DNA of 64,000 bases from Tianweitania sp. UT-5YL-CI-8. Its GTDB lineage: Bacteria > Pseudomonadota > Alphaproteobacteria > Rhizobiales > Rhizobiaceae. Under the pieces are notes generated by a model that saw nothing but the letters and a program-made list of their open reading frames with translations, did not search any database and had not been told where the DNA came from. Positions 42,535 to 51,186 of this stretch are shown here, in pieces. The position numbers were made by a program, and so were the translations under genes. The stretch is taken from assembly GCF_030010215.1 (NCBI RefSeq), contig NZ_JASCRR010000001.1, positions 607,230-671,229 of the forward strand, in the 5' to 3' direction. Every line of letters begins with the position of its first letter. Within the stretch, counting starts at the first letter, position 1.

Positions 42535-44115
42535 TCAGGCGAACCACCAGCGCTCGAACGCCTTATAACCATCCAGCGGCCATTGCGCGGAAACGGCGGC
42601 ATCGTGGGCGACTTTGTTGGTGCGGACACTGATCCAGTTCTGAAAATTGAGAACGATCGCGCCGCCGTCACGGTTGCAGAGTTCCTGCATCTCCCAATAC
42701 ATCCCGCGCCGGCGCTCTTCGTCAAGTTCGGTACGCGCCGCGACAAGCAGTTCATTGAACTTCGGGTTCTGCCAATGCGTTTCGTTCCAGGGCGCGTCCT
42801 TGGCGTAGCCGACGGTGAAAGCCAGGTCGGCCGTCGGACGCCCGCCCCAGTCCGAGGCAGCAAACGGGCTCTTCAGCCAGACGTCGGAGTAGTAGCCGTC
42901 GCTCGGAACGCGCTTGACCGAGATGTTGATGCCGCCAGCGGCCGCGCTCGAACTGAAAAGTTCAGCGGCTTGCACCGCGCCGGCCGCTGCGCCTTCCGAG
43001 GTGATGAGTTCGACGTCGAGCGACTCGACGCCGGCCTGGCGCAGATAATGGCGCGCCTTGTCGGGATCGTAAGCAGTCTGCGCCAATTCCGTGTTGAAGT
43101 ACTTGTTTGACTTGGCGATCGGATGATCATTACCGACATAGCCATGGCCGAACTGAGTCTTGCGAAGGATGTCCTCGCGGTCGACGCCATACTTCATGGC
43201 CAGCCGGATATTCGGATCCGTAAACGGCGCCATCGTGCAGGCCATCGCGAAGTTGTTGTGCGCGGCGCTCGGCGTTTCATCGATCGTCAACTGGCTGTTC
43301 TGCGACAGCATTCCAATCGTGGCGGTGTCGTTGCGCTCGGCGGCATCGACCTGGCCCGAGACGACAGCATTGTTGCGGGCCGCCGCGTCCAGCACGGCAA
43401 TCAGATGCACGCCGTCGAAATGCGCTGCGTTCTCCTTCCAGTACTCGGGATTACGCACCAGCTCGATGCGGACGCCCGGATCGAACGAGGTCATCTTGTA
43501 GCCGCCGGTGCCCGCCCCCGACGCGATATCGACGCCACCCTTGCCATCCGACGGCAGAATGATCAGGTGGAAGCCTGCGGTCACATTCGGGAAGTCGGCA
43601 TTGCCGTTGACGAGTTCGAAGATGACCACGTGATCGCCGTCGGCCCGCACATCGGTGATGTCGGCCAGCAAGGCCTTGGCGCCCGACGTCGAGTCCGCCC
43701 TTCGGTGGTGATTGAACGTGGCGATCACGTCGTCTGCCACGAAGGACTTCCCATTGTGAAACTTGACGCCCTTACGCAGTTTGAATGTCCAGACCTTGGC
43801 ATCCGGCGAGGCTTCCCAAGATTCCGCAAGCTCGCCGACCAGTTCGTCGTTCTTGTTGTACTCGGCCAGATTGTTGCCCCGGCAGAATGCGAAGGCGATG
43901 GAGAGCGACGTCGAGTAGGTTCCTGGATCGAGCGCTTCGGCGGTGTTGGCCTGGCCCATGGCCACCCGCATGATGCCGCCTTTGCGCGGGGCATCCTGCG
44001 CAAAGGCGCGAGAAGAAATCATTGGAATGGCCGCCGCGCTGGCCGCTCCGATGAGAAGCGTCCGGCGGGACAGTGCGAAATTGCCTATGGATGTAGATTT
44101 GGATGCTTCAGTCAC
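42535..44115 (-). CDS. Peptide-type ABC transporter substrate-binding protein
   Basis: A 526-residue periplasmic protein of the SBP_bac_5 family. I start at GTG 44115 (MTEASKSTSIGNFALSRRTLLIGAA), because GGGAGA lies 8-9 bases upstream and it places a twin-arginine-type signal SRRTLLIGAASAAAIPM close to the N-terminus, cleaved near ARAFAQ. WTFKLRKGVKFHNGKSFVADDVIATFNH is the family signature. The ligand may be a peptide, opine or glutamyl-amine; the last fits the glutamine-synthetase-like gene downstream but is inference. A palindrome at 44262-44279 upstream may control it. Confidence 0.92.
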   Translation of the reverse strand: MTEASKSTSIGNFALSRRTLLIGAASAAAIPMISSRAFAQDAPRKGGIMRVAMGQANTAEALDPGTYSTSLSIAFAFCRGNNLAEYNKNDELVGELAESWEASPDAKVWTFKLRKGVKFHNGKSFVADDVIATFNHHRRADSTSGAKALLADITDVRADGDHVVIFELVNGNADFPNVTAGFHLIILPSDGKGGVDIASGAGTGGYKMTSFDPGVRIELVRNPEYWKENAAHFDGVHLIAVLDAAARNNAVVSGQVDAAERNDTATIGMLSQNSQLTIDETPSAAHNNFAMACTMAPFTDPNIRLAMKYGVDREDILRKTQFGHGYVGNDHPIAKSNKYFNTELAQTAYDPDKARHYLRQAGVESLDVELITSEGAAAGAVQAAELFSSSAAAGGINISVKRVPSDGYYSDVWLKSPFAASDWGGRPTADLAFTVGYAKDAPWNETHWQNPKFNELLVAARTELDEERRRGMYWEMQELCNRDGGAIVLNFQNWISVRTNKVAHDAAVSAQWPLDGYKAFERWWFA

Positions 44116-44261
44116 TATCGATGTCTCCCATGATGAGAGAGAAAAACATTCCTTTGTTTCTCTCTCGAGTTGCGTCAAACGACCTTGGTTCCCATGCGCC
44201 TTCTCGGTTTCAATCCGGTCCAGCCGCGCATTATTTGTGCGCTTAAGGCAGTAAACTATTC

Positions 44262-44279
44262 AATCTATCTGAATAGATT
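44262..44279. promoter_or_regulatory. Palindrome ahead of the binding-protein gene
   Basis: AATCTAT (44262-44268) and ATAGATT (44273-44279) are perfect inverted 7-base arms around CTGA, in an AT-rich 181-base gap between the D-2-hydroxyacid dehydrogenase stop and the binding-protein start. A regulator site or promoter element is likely; it differs from the sites at 46709-46751. Confidence 0.45.
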
Positions 44280-44296
44280 TTACATCATACTTGACT

Positions 44297-45271
44297 CTAC
44301 CATCGGTTGACCCAGTTGTTCGGCTTTTTACCAGACAGCATGCGGAGCGCTTCTTCACTGGCGAGGCTCTGTATCTGACGCACTGACTGCTCGGAGTACC
44401 AACCTGTATGATCGCTGACGACGACCTGATCGAATGAAAACAGAGGATGGTTCGCACCGGGCGGCTCTTGACAGAAAACGTCGAGACCGGCTCCCGCAAG
44501 CTTCCCGGCGCCAATCGCGGCGCCAAGCGCATCTTCGTCGATGTGCGTGCCGCGGGCGGTGTTGAGGACGATCGCACCCGCGCGCATCCGCGCGATCAAG
44601 CCGGCGTCAAGTGTCGGTCTGTTTGCAGGAGATCCCGGCGCGTGCAGCGAGACGATGTCGGATTGCTCCACCAAGTCGCCGAGCGGCACTGCCTTGACCC
44701 CGGCGCCGGCCGCGTCATCGGAGGAGAGATAGGGGTCATGCACCAAGACGTCTTCGACTCCGAAGGCGGCAAAGCGCCGATGCACGGCTCTTGCGATGCG
44801 TCCGTAGCCGATAAGGCCAAGCGTAGAGCCGGCAATGCGTATCATCGGCTCCTTTTGACCGACCTCCCAGGCGCCATTCCGCACCATCTTGTCCCGTGTG
44901 ACGATGCGCCGGCGGACTGCAAGGAAGAGAGCGAGCGTATGATCCGCCACCTCGATGTCAGCCCCATAGTCGGGCACGTTGGCAACCATGATCCTGCGCG
45001 CCCGCGCCGCGTCGAGGTCAATCCTGTCGAGCCCGACGCCATAGCGGACCAACCCTTTCAGGCGCCGCGCCGCGTCTAAGACCGATGCGTCCACGAACGT
45101 ATCGCGCAACATGATGATATCGGCGTCGGCGACGCCTGCGTAGAGCTTCTGGCGGTCCCCCTGCCAGTCGAGGGCGCTTATGCTGGCGCCAACCGGCTCC
45201 AGCGCCCTGCGTTCCATATCGTAGTTCGCATAGCCTGGCTCAATAACGACGACATTGAAGGCTGTTGTCAC
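44297..45271 (-). CDS. D-2-hydroxyacid dehydrogenase (CtBP/phosphoglycerate dehydrogenase-like)
   Basis: A 324-residue NAD-dependent enzyme interconverting a D-2-hydroxy acid and its 2-keto acid. VRYGVGLDRIDLDAARARRI starts the catalytic core, LGLIGYGRIARAVHRRF is the dinucleotide loop, the catalytic Arg is in NTARGTHID, the Glu in EPPGANHPLF and the His in VVVSDHTGWYSEQS. The C-terminal LASEEALRMLSGKKPNNWVN is typical of the CtBP-like subgroup. It starts 17 bases after the next gene's stop, so the two dehydrogenases are co-transcribed. Confidence 0.9.
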   Translation of the reverse strand: MTTAFNVVVIEPGYANYDMERRALEPVGASISALDWQGDRQKLYAGVADADIIMLRDTFVDASVLDAARRLKGLVRYGVGLDRIDLDAARARRIMVANVPDYGADIEVADHTLALFLAVRRRIVTRDKMVRNGAWEVGQKEPMIRIAGSTLGLIGYGRIARAVHRRFAAFGVEDVLVHDPYLSSDDAAGAGVKAVPLGDLVEQSDIVSLHAPGSPANRPTLDAGLIARMRAGAIVLNTARGTHIDEDALGAAIGAGKLAGAGLDVFCQEPPGANHPLFSFDQVVVSDHTGWYSEQSVRQIQSLASEEALRMLSGKKPNNWVNRW

Positions 45272-45288
45272 GTTCTCTTCCTGAATCT

Positions 45289-46227
45289 TCAGTAGCCGGC
45301 CGCCCGATCGGCGAGCGGCTCAGGCGCGAGGCCTTGGCGCATCCGATCGATGTTCCCCACGACAGCGAGCGCTGTGACCCACGGATTTGGCTCGCTCGCG
45401 ATATGTGGCGTCAGTCGAATTCGGGGATGCTCCCAGAAAGGATGGTTTTCCGGGGGCGGCTCCTGCCGGAGCACATCCAGTGTTGCGCCCGACACATGTC
45501 CCGTTTCGATCGCCGTCAGAAGTTCATCCTCGTTCAGATGGTCGCCGCGTCCAATGTTGACGACGGCCGCGCCTTTGGGCAGCAGCGCGAAAAGCCCGGC
45601 ATTCAGGATGCCGATCGTCTCGGGAGTCCTGGGCAACATCGAAACGAGAATGTCGGACTCCTTGGCGAAGTCGCCGAGCTGATCGTACCCGTGGAAACTG
45701 TCTACGCCAGCGATGGCCTTGGGTGAACGGCTCCAGACGCGCACTTTGAAGCCGAGGCCGACAAGCGCCTCGGCCACAAACGCTCCGAGCGGACCAGCGC
45801 CCATCAGACCGATGGTACGCTCGCTGTTCATCGCGGGACGGACGAACTGCCAGACCTTCCGGCGTTGTCGTTCGGCAAAAAGCATCATATCGCGATGGTG
45901 GTGGATGACCGCGTGAAGCACGTAGTCCCGGTGCTGTTGCCGGGTTGCCTCATGAACCAGCTTGACCACGGGAATGCCGTCGGGAAGCTGCTTATCGGCA
46001 AAAATGTGGTCTACGCCGGCAGCCATCGAGAAGATTGCCTCGAGGTTTGGAAGCGTGGCCAGATACCCCGCGACCGGGCGCCAAACGAGCGCCCAGGCGA
46101 TGCTTGCCGGATCGAAGTCCTCCCCCTCGACATGGATAGGCAGATCGGGCGCCACCTTGACGAGTTCGCTGCGCCAGTCCTCGGCGTTCTCGCCAGTCGC
46201 GATGATGAGCAGTGCTTTGGTTGGCAT
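45289..46227 (-). CDS. Glyoxylate/hydroxypyruvate reductase A-type D-2-hydroxyacid dehydrogenase
   Basis: A 312-residue NAD(P)-dependent reductase. Start MPTKALLIIATGENAED at 46227 was preferred to the longer frame from 46302, which has no family sequence. IGLMGAGPLGAFVAEALVGLGF is the cofactor loop, and the active residues are in VNIGRGDHLNE (Arg), LRQEPPPENHPFW (Glu) and RLTPHIASEPN (His). The GhrA subgroup reduces glyoxylate and hydroxypyruvate. A second dehydrogenase of a different subgroup follows 17 bases on, so a pair of keto/hydroxy acid steps, or an epimerisation through the keto acid, is possible. Confidence 0.9.
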   Translation of the reverse strand: MPTKALLIIATGENAEDWRSELVKVAPDLPIHVEGEDFDPASIAWALVWRPVAGYLATLPNLEAIFSMAAGVDHIFADKQLPDGIPVVKLVHEATRQQHRDYVLHAVIHHHRDMMLFAERQRRKVWQFVRPAMNSERTIGLMGAGPLGAFVAEALVGLGFKVRVWSRSPKAIAGVDSFHGYDQLGDFAKESDILVSMLPRTPETIGILNAGLFALLPKGAAVVNIGRGDHLNEDELLTAIETGHVSGATLDVLRQEPPPENHPFWEHPRIRLTPHIASEPNPWVTALAVVGNIDRMRQGLAPEPLADRAAGY

Positions 46228-46247
46228 ATCGCCCCTCTGTGCCACGG

Positions 46248-46604
46248 TCAGACGTTTTCGCGGATCACATAGATCTTCTTGGTGGGCTTGATGACGCGCC
46301 ATATGTAGCTGTGCCCGGGCCGCATGATGAAGCTGTCGCCGACCGTGATGCGACGGGGCTCCTTGCCATCTTCAATCAATTCGGATTCGCCTTCGATGAT
46401 GGTGCAGAATTCCCACGTCTCCTTGACCACACGCCAGGCACCGTCCCTGACCTCCCAGATACCGGTGCTGATCGTGCCGTCGGGCGTGACTTCGATCTCC
46501 CAGGTCTTGTTTGTCGGAGCACCCTCAACGACGCGCTCCGGCAGTGGTGTACCGGGCTCCGCTGCACCAAGCTTGCCCACATCGTAGAAGTACAAGGCGT
46601 CCAT
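46248..46604 (-). CDS. Small cupin-domain protein
   Basis: A 118-residue single-domain cupin of the Cupin_3/EutQ-like type. WEFCTIIEGESELIEDGKEPRRITVGDSFIMRPGHSYIWRVIKPTKKIYVI shows the beta-barrel with GD and PG turns; the first metal motif has only one clear His-like position, so metal binding is uncertain. It lies 20 bases ahead of the GhrA-like gene and is first in the operon after the tandem operator-like sites. Its role, such as binding or isomerising a small acid, cannot be given. Confidence 0.83.
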   Translation of the reverse strand: MDALYFYDVGKLGAAEPGTPLPERVVEGAPTNKTWEIEVTPDGTISTGIWEVRDGAWRVVKETWEFCTIIEGESELIEDGKEPRRITVGDSFIMRPGHSYIWRVIKPTKKIYVIRENV

Positions 46605-46708
46605 AGCGGTCCCCGCTCTCTGTCAAAGTTCTGGCGCCTTGTCGCGAGCCGAACAAAGCATCCCACCTCTAAGGCCGGTTAGGTCGAGGTTACTTCGAAC
46701 GAATTTAT

Positions 46709-46751
46709 ATCTGCGATCTCAGTCTGTAAATAGGAATCTGTGATCGCAGAT
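46709..46751. promoter_or_regulatory. Tandem palindromic operator candidates
   Basis: ATCTGTGATCGCAGAT (46736-46751) is a 16-base palindrome with one mismatch, and ATCTGCGATCTCAGTC (46709-46724) is a second, less perfect copy 27 bases away. Together they also form 12-base inverted arms (46707-46718 and 46742-46753). They lie directly after the GntR stop and 100-150 bases ahead of the cupin start, so the GntR protein is the likely binder. Confidence 0.6.
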
Positions 46752-46753
46752 AT

Positions 46754-47413
46754 TCACTTAAGGCTTTTGCTGAGCAGGGCTAGTCTCATGCCGTCCCGAA
46801 TGTCAGCCGCGACTGCATTGCGCAATCTAACCGGGTCTTGATCCCGCAAGGCGCGTAGGATGACCGGATGCTTGTCCTCTTCCCGCTGATCACCGCCATA
46901 ACGCTCGAAAACAAGGCGCATCATCGGCCCAAACTGAAGCCAAAGAGTTTCGATGAGTTGCATCAGCGTGGGGGCAGGCTTTGCGCCGTAGATCTTGAAG
47001 TGGAACTCGTAGTTGCCGGACATGTAGGCCGCAACGCCTCCGGAAGCGAGGCCACGGTTCATCCGCTGATCGATTTCATGCAGCTCATTAATTAGCGAAG
47101 GAGTGATCGAGGGAAGAGCGCGCACAGCGGCAGCAGGTTCAAGCTGTAACCGGCTGAAGAGTAGGTCACTAAAGCGCCCCGGCGTCATCGGTGGCACGAT
47201 GACGCTGCTCTTCGACTTCACCGTGAGCGCATGTTCGGCTGCAAGTCGCGATATTGCCTCTCGTACAGGCATAGGGCTGACACCGAGTTCGCGCGCAAGG
47301 GCGCGCGATGACAATATCTGGTCTGGCGTAATAGCGCCGGTTACCAGCCGGTGTCGCAGGGTCTGGTAGACCATTGCTCGAAGTGGTGCATCGGCTGCCT
47401 GCTTGTCATCCAA
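46754..47413 (-). CDS. GntR/FCD family transcriptional regulator
   Basis: A 219-residue regulator. The winged HTH is ITPDQILSSRALARELGVSPMPVREAISRL, and the helical FCD ligand domain follows with YMSGNYEFHFKIY as the metal-site helix. It is on the same strand as, and immediately upstream of, the cupin operon, with the operator-like pair between, so it probably regulates that operon and responds to a carboxylic acid. Upstream begins the non-genic 258-base stretch before the Tn3 debris. Family sure, ligand unknown. Confidence 0.9.
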   Translation of the reverse strand: MDDKQAADAPLRAMVYQTLRHRLVTGAITPDQILSSRALARELGVSPMPVREAISRLAAEHALTVKSKSSVIVPPMTPGRFSDLLFSRLQLEPAAAVRALPSITPSLINELHEIDQRMNRGLASGGVAAYMSGNYEFHFKIYGAKPAPTLMQLIETLWLQFGPMMRLVFERYGGDQREEDKHPVILRALRDQDPVRLRNAVAADIRDGMRLALLSKSLK

Positions 47414-47671
47414 ATTTGGTATCCTCCGATAGTCTCACGGTTCCACCGGTCGTATTTTGATGTCGGGCTAAGCGCTAGTGTCTAATGTCATCACATAGGT
47501 AAGACCGAACACGTCCACTCCTACGCATCGCTTGGCCTGACTAACCAGGCATACACTTCGAGTTCGGCAATGCCAAGAAACGGGCCTCGGGCCCCCTTTC
47601 ACAAAGAAATTGAGCAGGCCGATCGCCACATGCGATGTGTAGGATGCTGCGGCGGTAAGTCGCGTGAATGT
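47414..47671. other. Gap with nothing recognised
   Basis: Upstream of the GntR gene and downstream of the broken Tn3 transposase. It should hold the GntR promoter, but no hexamers or palindromes stand out; no Tn3 terminal repeat was recognised either. Confidence 0.35.
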
Positions 47672-48890
47672 TTAATCGATGGCACACGGCTTTCCTTGTT
47701 CGAATATGAGCCGACGATCAGCTTGGCTGAGGTGGGTGATCGGAACGCGATCCGGGAGTCTCCGACGGCTCTCGGCATGCAGGCTTTTCAGCAGCGAAAT
47801 CGCCGCAAGAAGAGGATCGTGGCGGCGCGCTGAGCGGAATGTGAACGCCTCCAGGAACGCACCGGCGTACTTGTTGACGGTCGCATATTGCTCGGTCGCT
47901 AAGGTCAAAGGCGACGCCTCGTTGTCCTCGACCATCGACTCAAGCTCAGGCTTCATGCGGAGCAGCCGATGCCCGTCGACTTTCTGGTCGAGAACCTCCA
48001 GTGCATTCCGGCCATAGTCGTTCGCGGACTGCAGAGCTGTAATCGTGTCGAGGAACATGCGCAGCGCTTTGGCGGTATCTGGCCTGCACTCCCTGTGTCG
48101 CTGTTTCTTGCGGCTATTGGCTTGCGAGAACTATCGATCCATCGGTTTGATGTACATCGCGACAGCATCGTCGGTTAGCTTCTGGCCGAGCTTGACGACC
48201 TGCGCCACGATCAGAGCGTGCCTGTGACTCGCATTGAAATCATCGGCCAGCCATGCCGGTGTGGCGTTCCCCTCTCGGATCATCTGGTCCCACCGTCCAG
48301 ACGTTATGCACATCTTCAGTTTCGGATCGATTTCCAGCGTGCGCAGGAAGCAATTCGTTCGGTCAGACCAACCAGGTTTGACGCGCCGGTGCTTCCGGCG
48401 CCGAGCGCAGTCAATGAAAGCGCGTTTGGCCGATCGACTGATCAACCTCCAACAGCATGTCCAATGATTGAAGTGTGTCGAGCGGTATGTCTTCGATCAA
48501 CGTTCTTTCCGCCCGACGGCGGGCTATAGCAGGGCCGACAAGGCCGATGCGTTCGATTGTATCGATTGCCGGCAGAAGAGATCCACGTTCACGCAATGTG
48601 GTACAATGGAACCAGCTATCGCAGCACCGTCATCGGACATTGTCGCCGCCTGAATTGCAGCCAATAGCGCAGCTCGACGATCTTGCCCCGTCGCGCTCCG
48701 CGCGGCCAGATGGACCATCAAGCGAGCAATGTGATCGCGACGCGTTCCTTCACGGCGTGCATAGAGCGCAAATGCTTCTGATCAGCGCCGATTTGGTCAG
48801 CGCCATATCGAAGCATGGCGCGGGCGGACCTCTTCGGCTCCTAGCACTCGGCCAGGGTATCCCATCAGACATAGCTGAGGCGGATTAGTT
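47672..48890 (-). pseudogene. tnpA: Tn3-family transposase, broken, N-terminal part only
   Basis: Read leftward from about 48890, pieces in several frames follow the order of a Tn3-family TnpA: LMGYPGRVLGAEEV, YARREGTRRDHIARLMVHL, RRAALLAAIQAA, LPAIDTIERIGLVGPAIARRRAER, LLEVDQSIGQTRFH, then WLADDFNASHRHALIVAQVVKLG, ALRMFLDTITAL and AFLEAFTFRSARRHDPLLAAISLLKSL...RRLPDRVPITHL. Multiple frameshifts and stops separate them and the C-terminal catalytic half (about 550 residues) is gone. The order matches the usual transposase, so it is one decayed gene. Confidence 0.8.
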
Positions 48891-48893
48891 CGT

Positions 48894-49245
48894 TGTATGG
48901 ACATCGACGAGGCGGTTCCTGCCGCATGCAATGCTTTCGAGGGCGATGCCTGGCGAGGGATAACGCCCTTGGCGCGCGGCAAGCTGTTGTGGCGCACGGG
49001 GGAGCTAATCGACCGGCACGCCGACAAGCTTTCCGAACTCGAACTGCTGGATCAGGGCAAGTCGCTGAAGACCGCGCGCTTTGGCGAGATTCCGGCATCG
49101 GTTGAGCAGTTCCGCTATTTCGCGGGTTTTGCCACCAAGATCCTCGGGGACGACCATCCCGACATCGATCTCGCACCGGCCGGCCAGCCAGAAACTCTTC
49201 GCCTACAGGAGCCGCGAGCCGATAGGTGTCGTGGCGACGATCCCA
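48894..49245 (+). pseudogene. Aldehyde dehydrogenase N-terminal fragment
   Basis: From 48894 the plus strand reads AFEGDAWRGITPLARGKLLWR, ELELLDQGKSLKTARFGEIP and VEQFRYFAGFATKI, then after a frameshift FAYRSREPIGVVATI, all in the order of NAD-dependent aldehyde dehydrogenases. The first about 35 residues are missing at the Tn3 side and nothing after REPIGVVATI remains, so the catalytic Cys and Glu are lost. Its source operon is unknown. Confidence 0.8.
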
Positions 49246-49375
49246 TGCAGCAGATTGCCGATCACATCGCGCGATCGCAGCCCTGTCCCATTGAAGCGCT
49301 TCCAACCATAGACAGAGACATCAGAGCAGTGAAATGGCGCTTGTGGCACGGCCGCGTGGATCGTTCGGATCGGGG

Positions 49376-49709
49376 ACCTGGAGCGGCTCTTGACGAACCT
49401 GCAGGGATCAACGCAGATAAACGAGTTCTCGATCGCACGGCTGCACAGCCTCGGCTTGCAACTCCTGACCTATATCCGCTCGAACCGTGGTGCGATTGTC
49501 GACTATGGAACGCGCCACAGAGCTGAGCTCCGTGTTGCTACGAGCCTCGTTGAGCCGCCGTGAATTCTCTCGTCGGGAAGCGGATGATGAAAAAGCAGCA
49601 GATGCGGTGGTCGCTCCACGGTGCGAATATGCTCATGCAGGTTCGAACTGCGGAGGCAAATGGCGAACCCCGTAATCGATTGCGGCACCTTTCCCACAGC
49701 CTGAAGTAA
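49376..49709 (+). pseudogene. Transposase C-terminal remnant (ISKra4-like)
   Basis: The sequence LTYIRSNRGAIVDYGTRHRAE, then after a one-base shift AVNSLVGKRMMKKQQMRWSLHGANMLMQVRTA, is the C-terminal end of a DDE-type transposase of the ISKra4 kind, ending with a TAA at 49707-49709. The front is missing. The 130 bases before it are unassigned. Confidence 0.65.
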
Positions 49710-49770
49710 ACGTACCACCGCTATTCAAACCACAACCGCCCCTACTGCACGCCGCCTAACCCCAGAAAAT

Positions 49771-50329
49771 TACCGGTCTCTCGAAACAAGAGCTCAGGCT
49801 AGGGCGCTTGCCGAGGCTGGGTGCAAACCTATGTTCGAAGAGAAAGCGCCGGGCGGACGCTGGGAGCGGCCCGAGCTTCACCGCATGCTCGATCAACTGC
49901 GCGAGGGCGACACCGTCCTCGTCTGGAAACTCGATCGCCTGTCACGCTCCTGAAGGACGTTCTCCATCTGATGGACAGGATCGCCGGCGCTGGCGCTGGA
50001 TTTCGTTCACTGACCGAAGCGATTGACACGACAACGCCGGCGGTCGCATGATGATGCAGATGGTGGGATCCTTTGCCGAGTTCGAGCGCACCATGATCCG
50101 GGAGCGAACCGCGGCCGGACTCGCCAAGGCCCGCGCCGAAGGCAGGATCGGCGGACGCCGCAGAAAGCTTGATCCGAAGAAGCGGCGGGAAATCGCCGAA
50201 AGCATCTTGTCGGGCCGCAAGAGCGGCGCCGAGATGGCGAGGCTTTACGATGTCAGCGAGCCGACAGTCTCGCGCATCGTCGCCGAACACCGCCAAAACC
50301 TGGAGACCACGCATGCCGGCCAGCCATGA
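49771..50329 (+). pseudogene. tnpR: Tn3-type serine resolvase, frameshifted
   Basis: ETRAQARALAEAGCKPMFEEK, HRMLDQLREGDTVLVWKLDRLSRS then a stop; after a shift KDVLHLMDRIAGAGAGFRSLTEAIDTTTPAG, another shift, MMMQMVGSFAEFERTMIRERTAAGLAKARAEGRIGGRRRKL and a C-terminal HTH GAEMARLYDVSEPTVSRIV. The N-terminal catalytic serine region is missing and at least two indels interrupt the frame. The last part from 50048 is an open frame of 93 codons but cannot be an active recombinase. Confidence 0.85.
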
Positions 50330-50375
50330 CCTCAAGGGTTGATAAAGTTCCTCGCGCGAGATGAATGGCGCAACC

Positions 50376-51083
50376 TTACAGCTCGTTTGCGTGAGTCGCC
50401 TCACGCAACCTTTGAAGCGTCAGGACCAGATGGTCTTCAAGTATAGAACCCATCTTGCTTTTGTCGCGGCTTCTGAAGGCTACGGCCAAACCTTCGTGTT
50501 GACTCGTGGCCAATGCCCAGATGTCAGCCTTGTCGATGTCAATGAAGCGCACTCGGCGCAGTTGCTCCTGCGTCGTCCGGTGAAACCGGCTAAGGGTCTG
50601 GTTGCCGGCAAGGTCCACGAGCAACTGATGAAGCTGCTGATTGAGTTTAAAATAGGCAAGACGGTTGCGCTTGCCGTACTCACTCACCATCGTCTCGGTT
50701 AGGGAGCAGAAGTTCTCGATTTCTTCCGCTGAAGCGGTATCGCATGCAAGCCGGGAACACGTCTGCTCGATCGCGCTGAGCGCCTGGACCATGTCGAGGG
50801 TTTCCCCGATAGCGAAAGTGCGTACGATGGCGCCCTTGTTACGTACAAGGTCGACAAGACCTTCGCTTGCAAGCGTCTTCAAGGCTTCCCGCAGCGGGGT
50901 TCGCGAAACGCCCAGAGAGCGGCCTAGTTGCACCTCGTTGATACGGCTACCTGGATCTATCCGACCCTCGACGATCATGTCGCGCAAGCGCGCGGCCACT
51001 TCGTCATGAAGCGTGCGTTGAAGGATGGGCGCCTCCGAATAGTCGCCACTGAGATCAGTTGTCATGGTGGGATCACGAGTCAT
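50376..51083 (-). CDS. GntR/FCD family regulator of the molybdenum hydroxylase cluster
   Basis: A 235-residue regulator. The winged HTH is IDPGSRINEVQLGRSLGVSRTPLREALKTL; the FCD domain carries YFKLNQQLHQLL and the later HEGLAVAF helix. It is divergent from the CoxL-like gene across 103 bases that hold a TGTATACA palindrome, so it most likely represses that operon until its substrate or a product arrives. The start at 51083 has AAAGGAG just upstream. Its 3' end is 46 bases from the dead resolvase. Confidence 0.9.
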   Translation of the reverse strand: MTRDPTMTTDLSGDYSEAPILQRTLHDEVAARLRDMIVEGRIDPGSRINEVQLGRSLGVSRTPLREALKTLASEGLVDLVRNKGAIVRTFAIGETLDMVQALSAIEQTCSRLACDTASAEEIENFCSLTETMVSEYGKRNRLAYFKLNQQLHQLLVDLAGNQTLSRFHRTTQEQLRRVRFIDIDKADIWALATSQHEGLAVAFRSRDKSKMGSILEDHLVLTLQRLREATHANEL

Positions 51084-51144
51084 TTGTTCTCCTTTACCGA
51101 AAAAAAAACAGCTTGCAAATCCCTGCCGACTGCGCTCTTAATAC

Positions 51145-51152
51145 TGTATACA
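51145..51152. promoter_or_regulatory. Candidate GntR operator ahead of the CoxL-like operon
   Basis: TGTATACA is a perfect palindrome 35 bases ahead of the CoxL-like start and 62 bases ahead of the divergent GntR start. The same 8 bases form the presumed MatR operator at 19331-19338. Confidence 0.55.
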
Positions 51153-51186
51153 CTTCAGAACGCCATGTCCTGCCTGGTTACGAAGA

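Noticed and set aside
49246..49375. Possible further gene piece (minus strand reads VYGWKRFNGTGLRSRD)
   Set aside because: Open for about 30 codons only and not matched to a family I can name; left unassigned.
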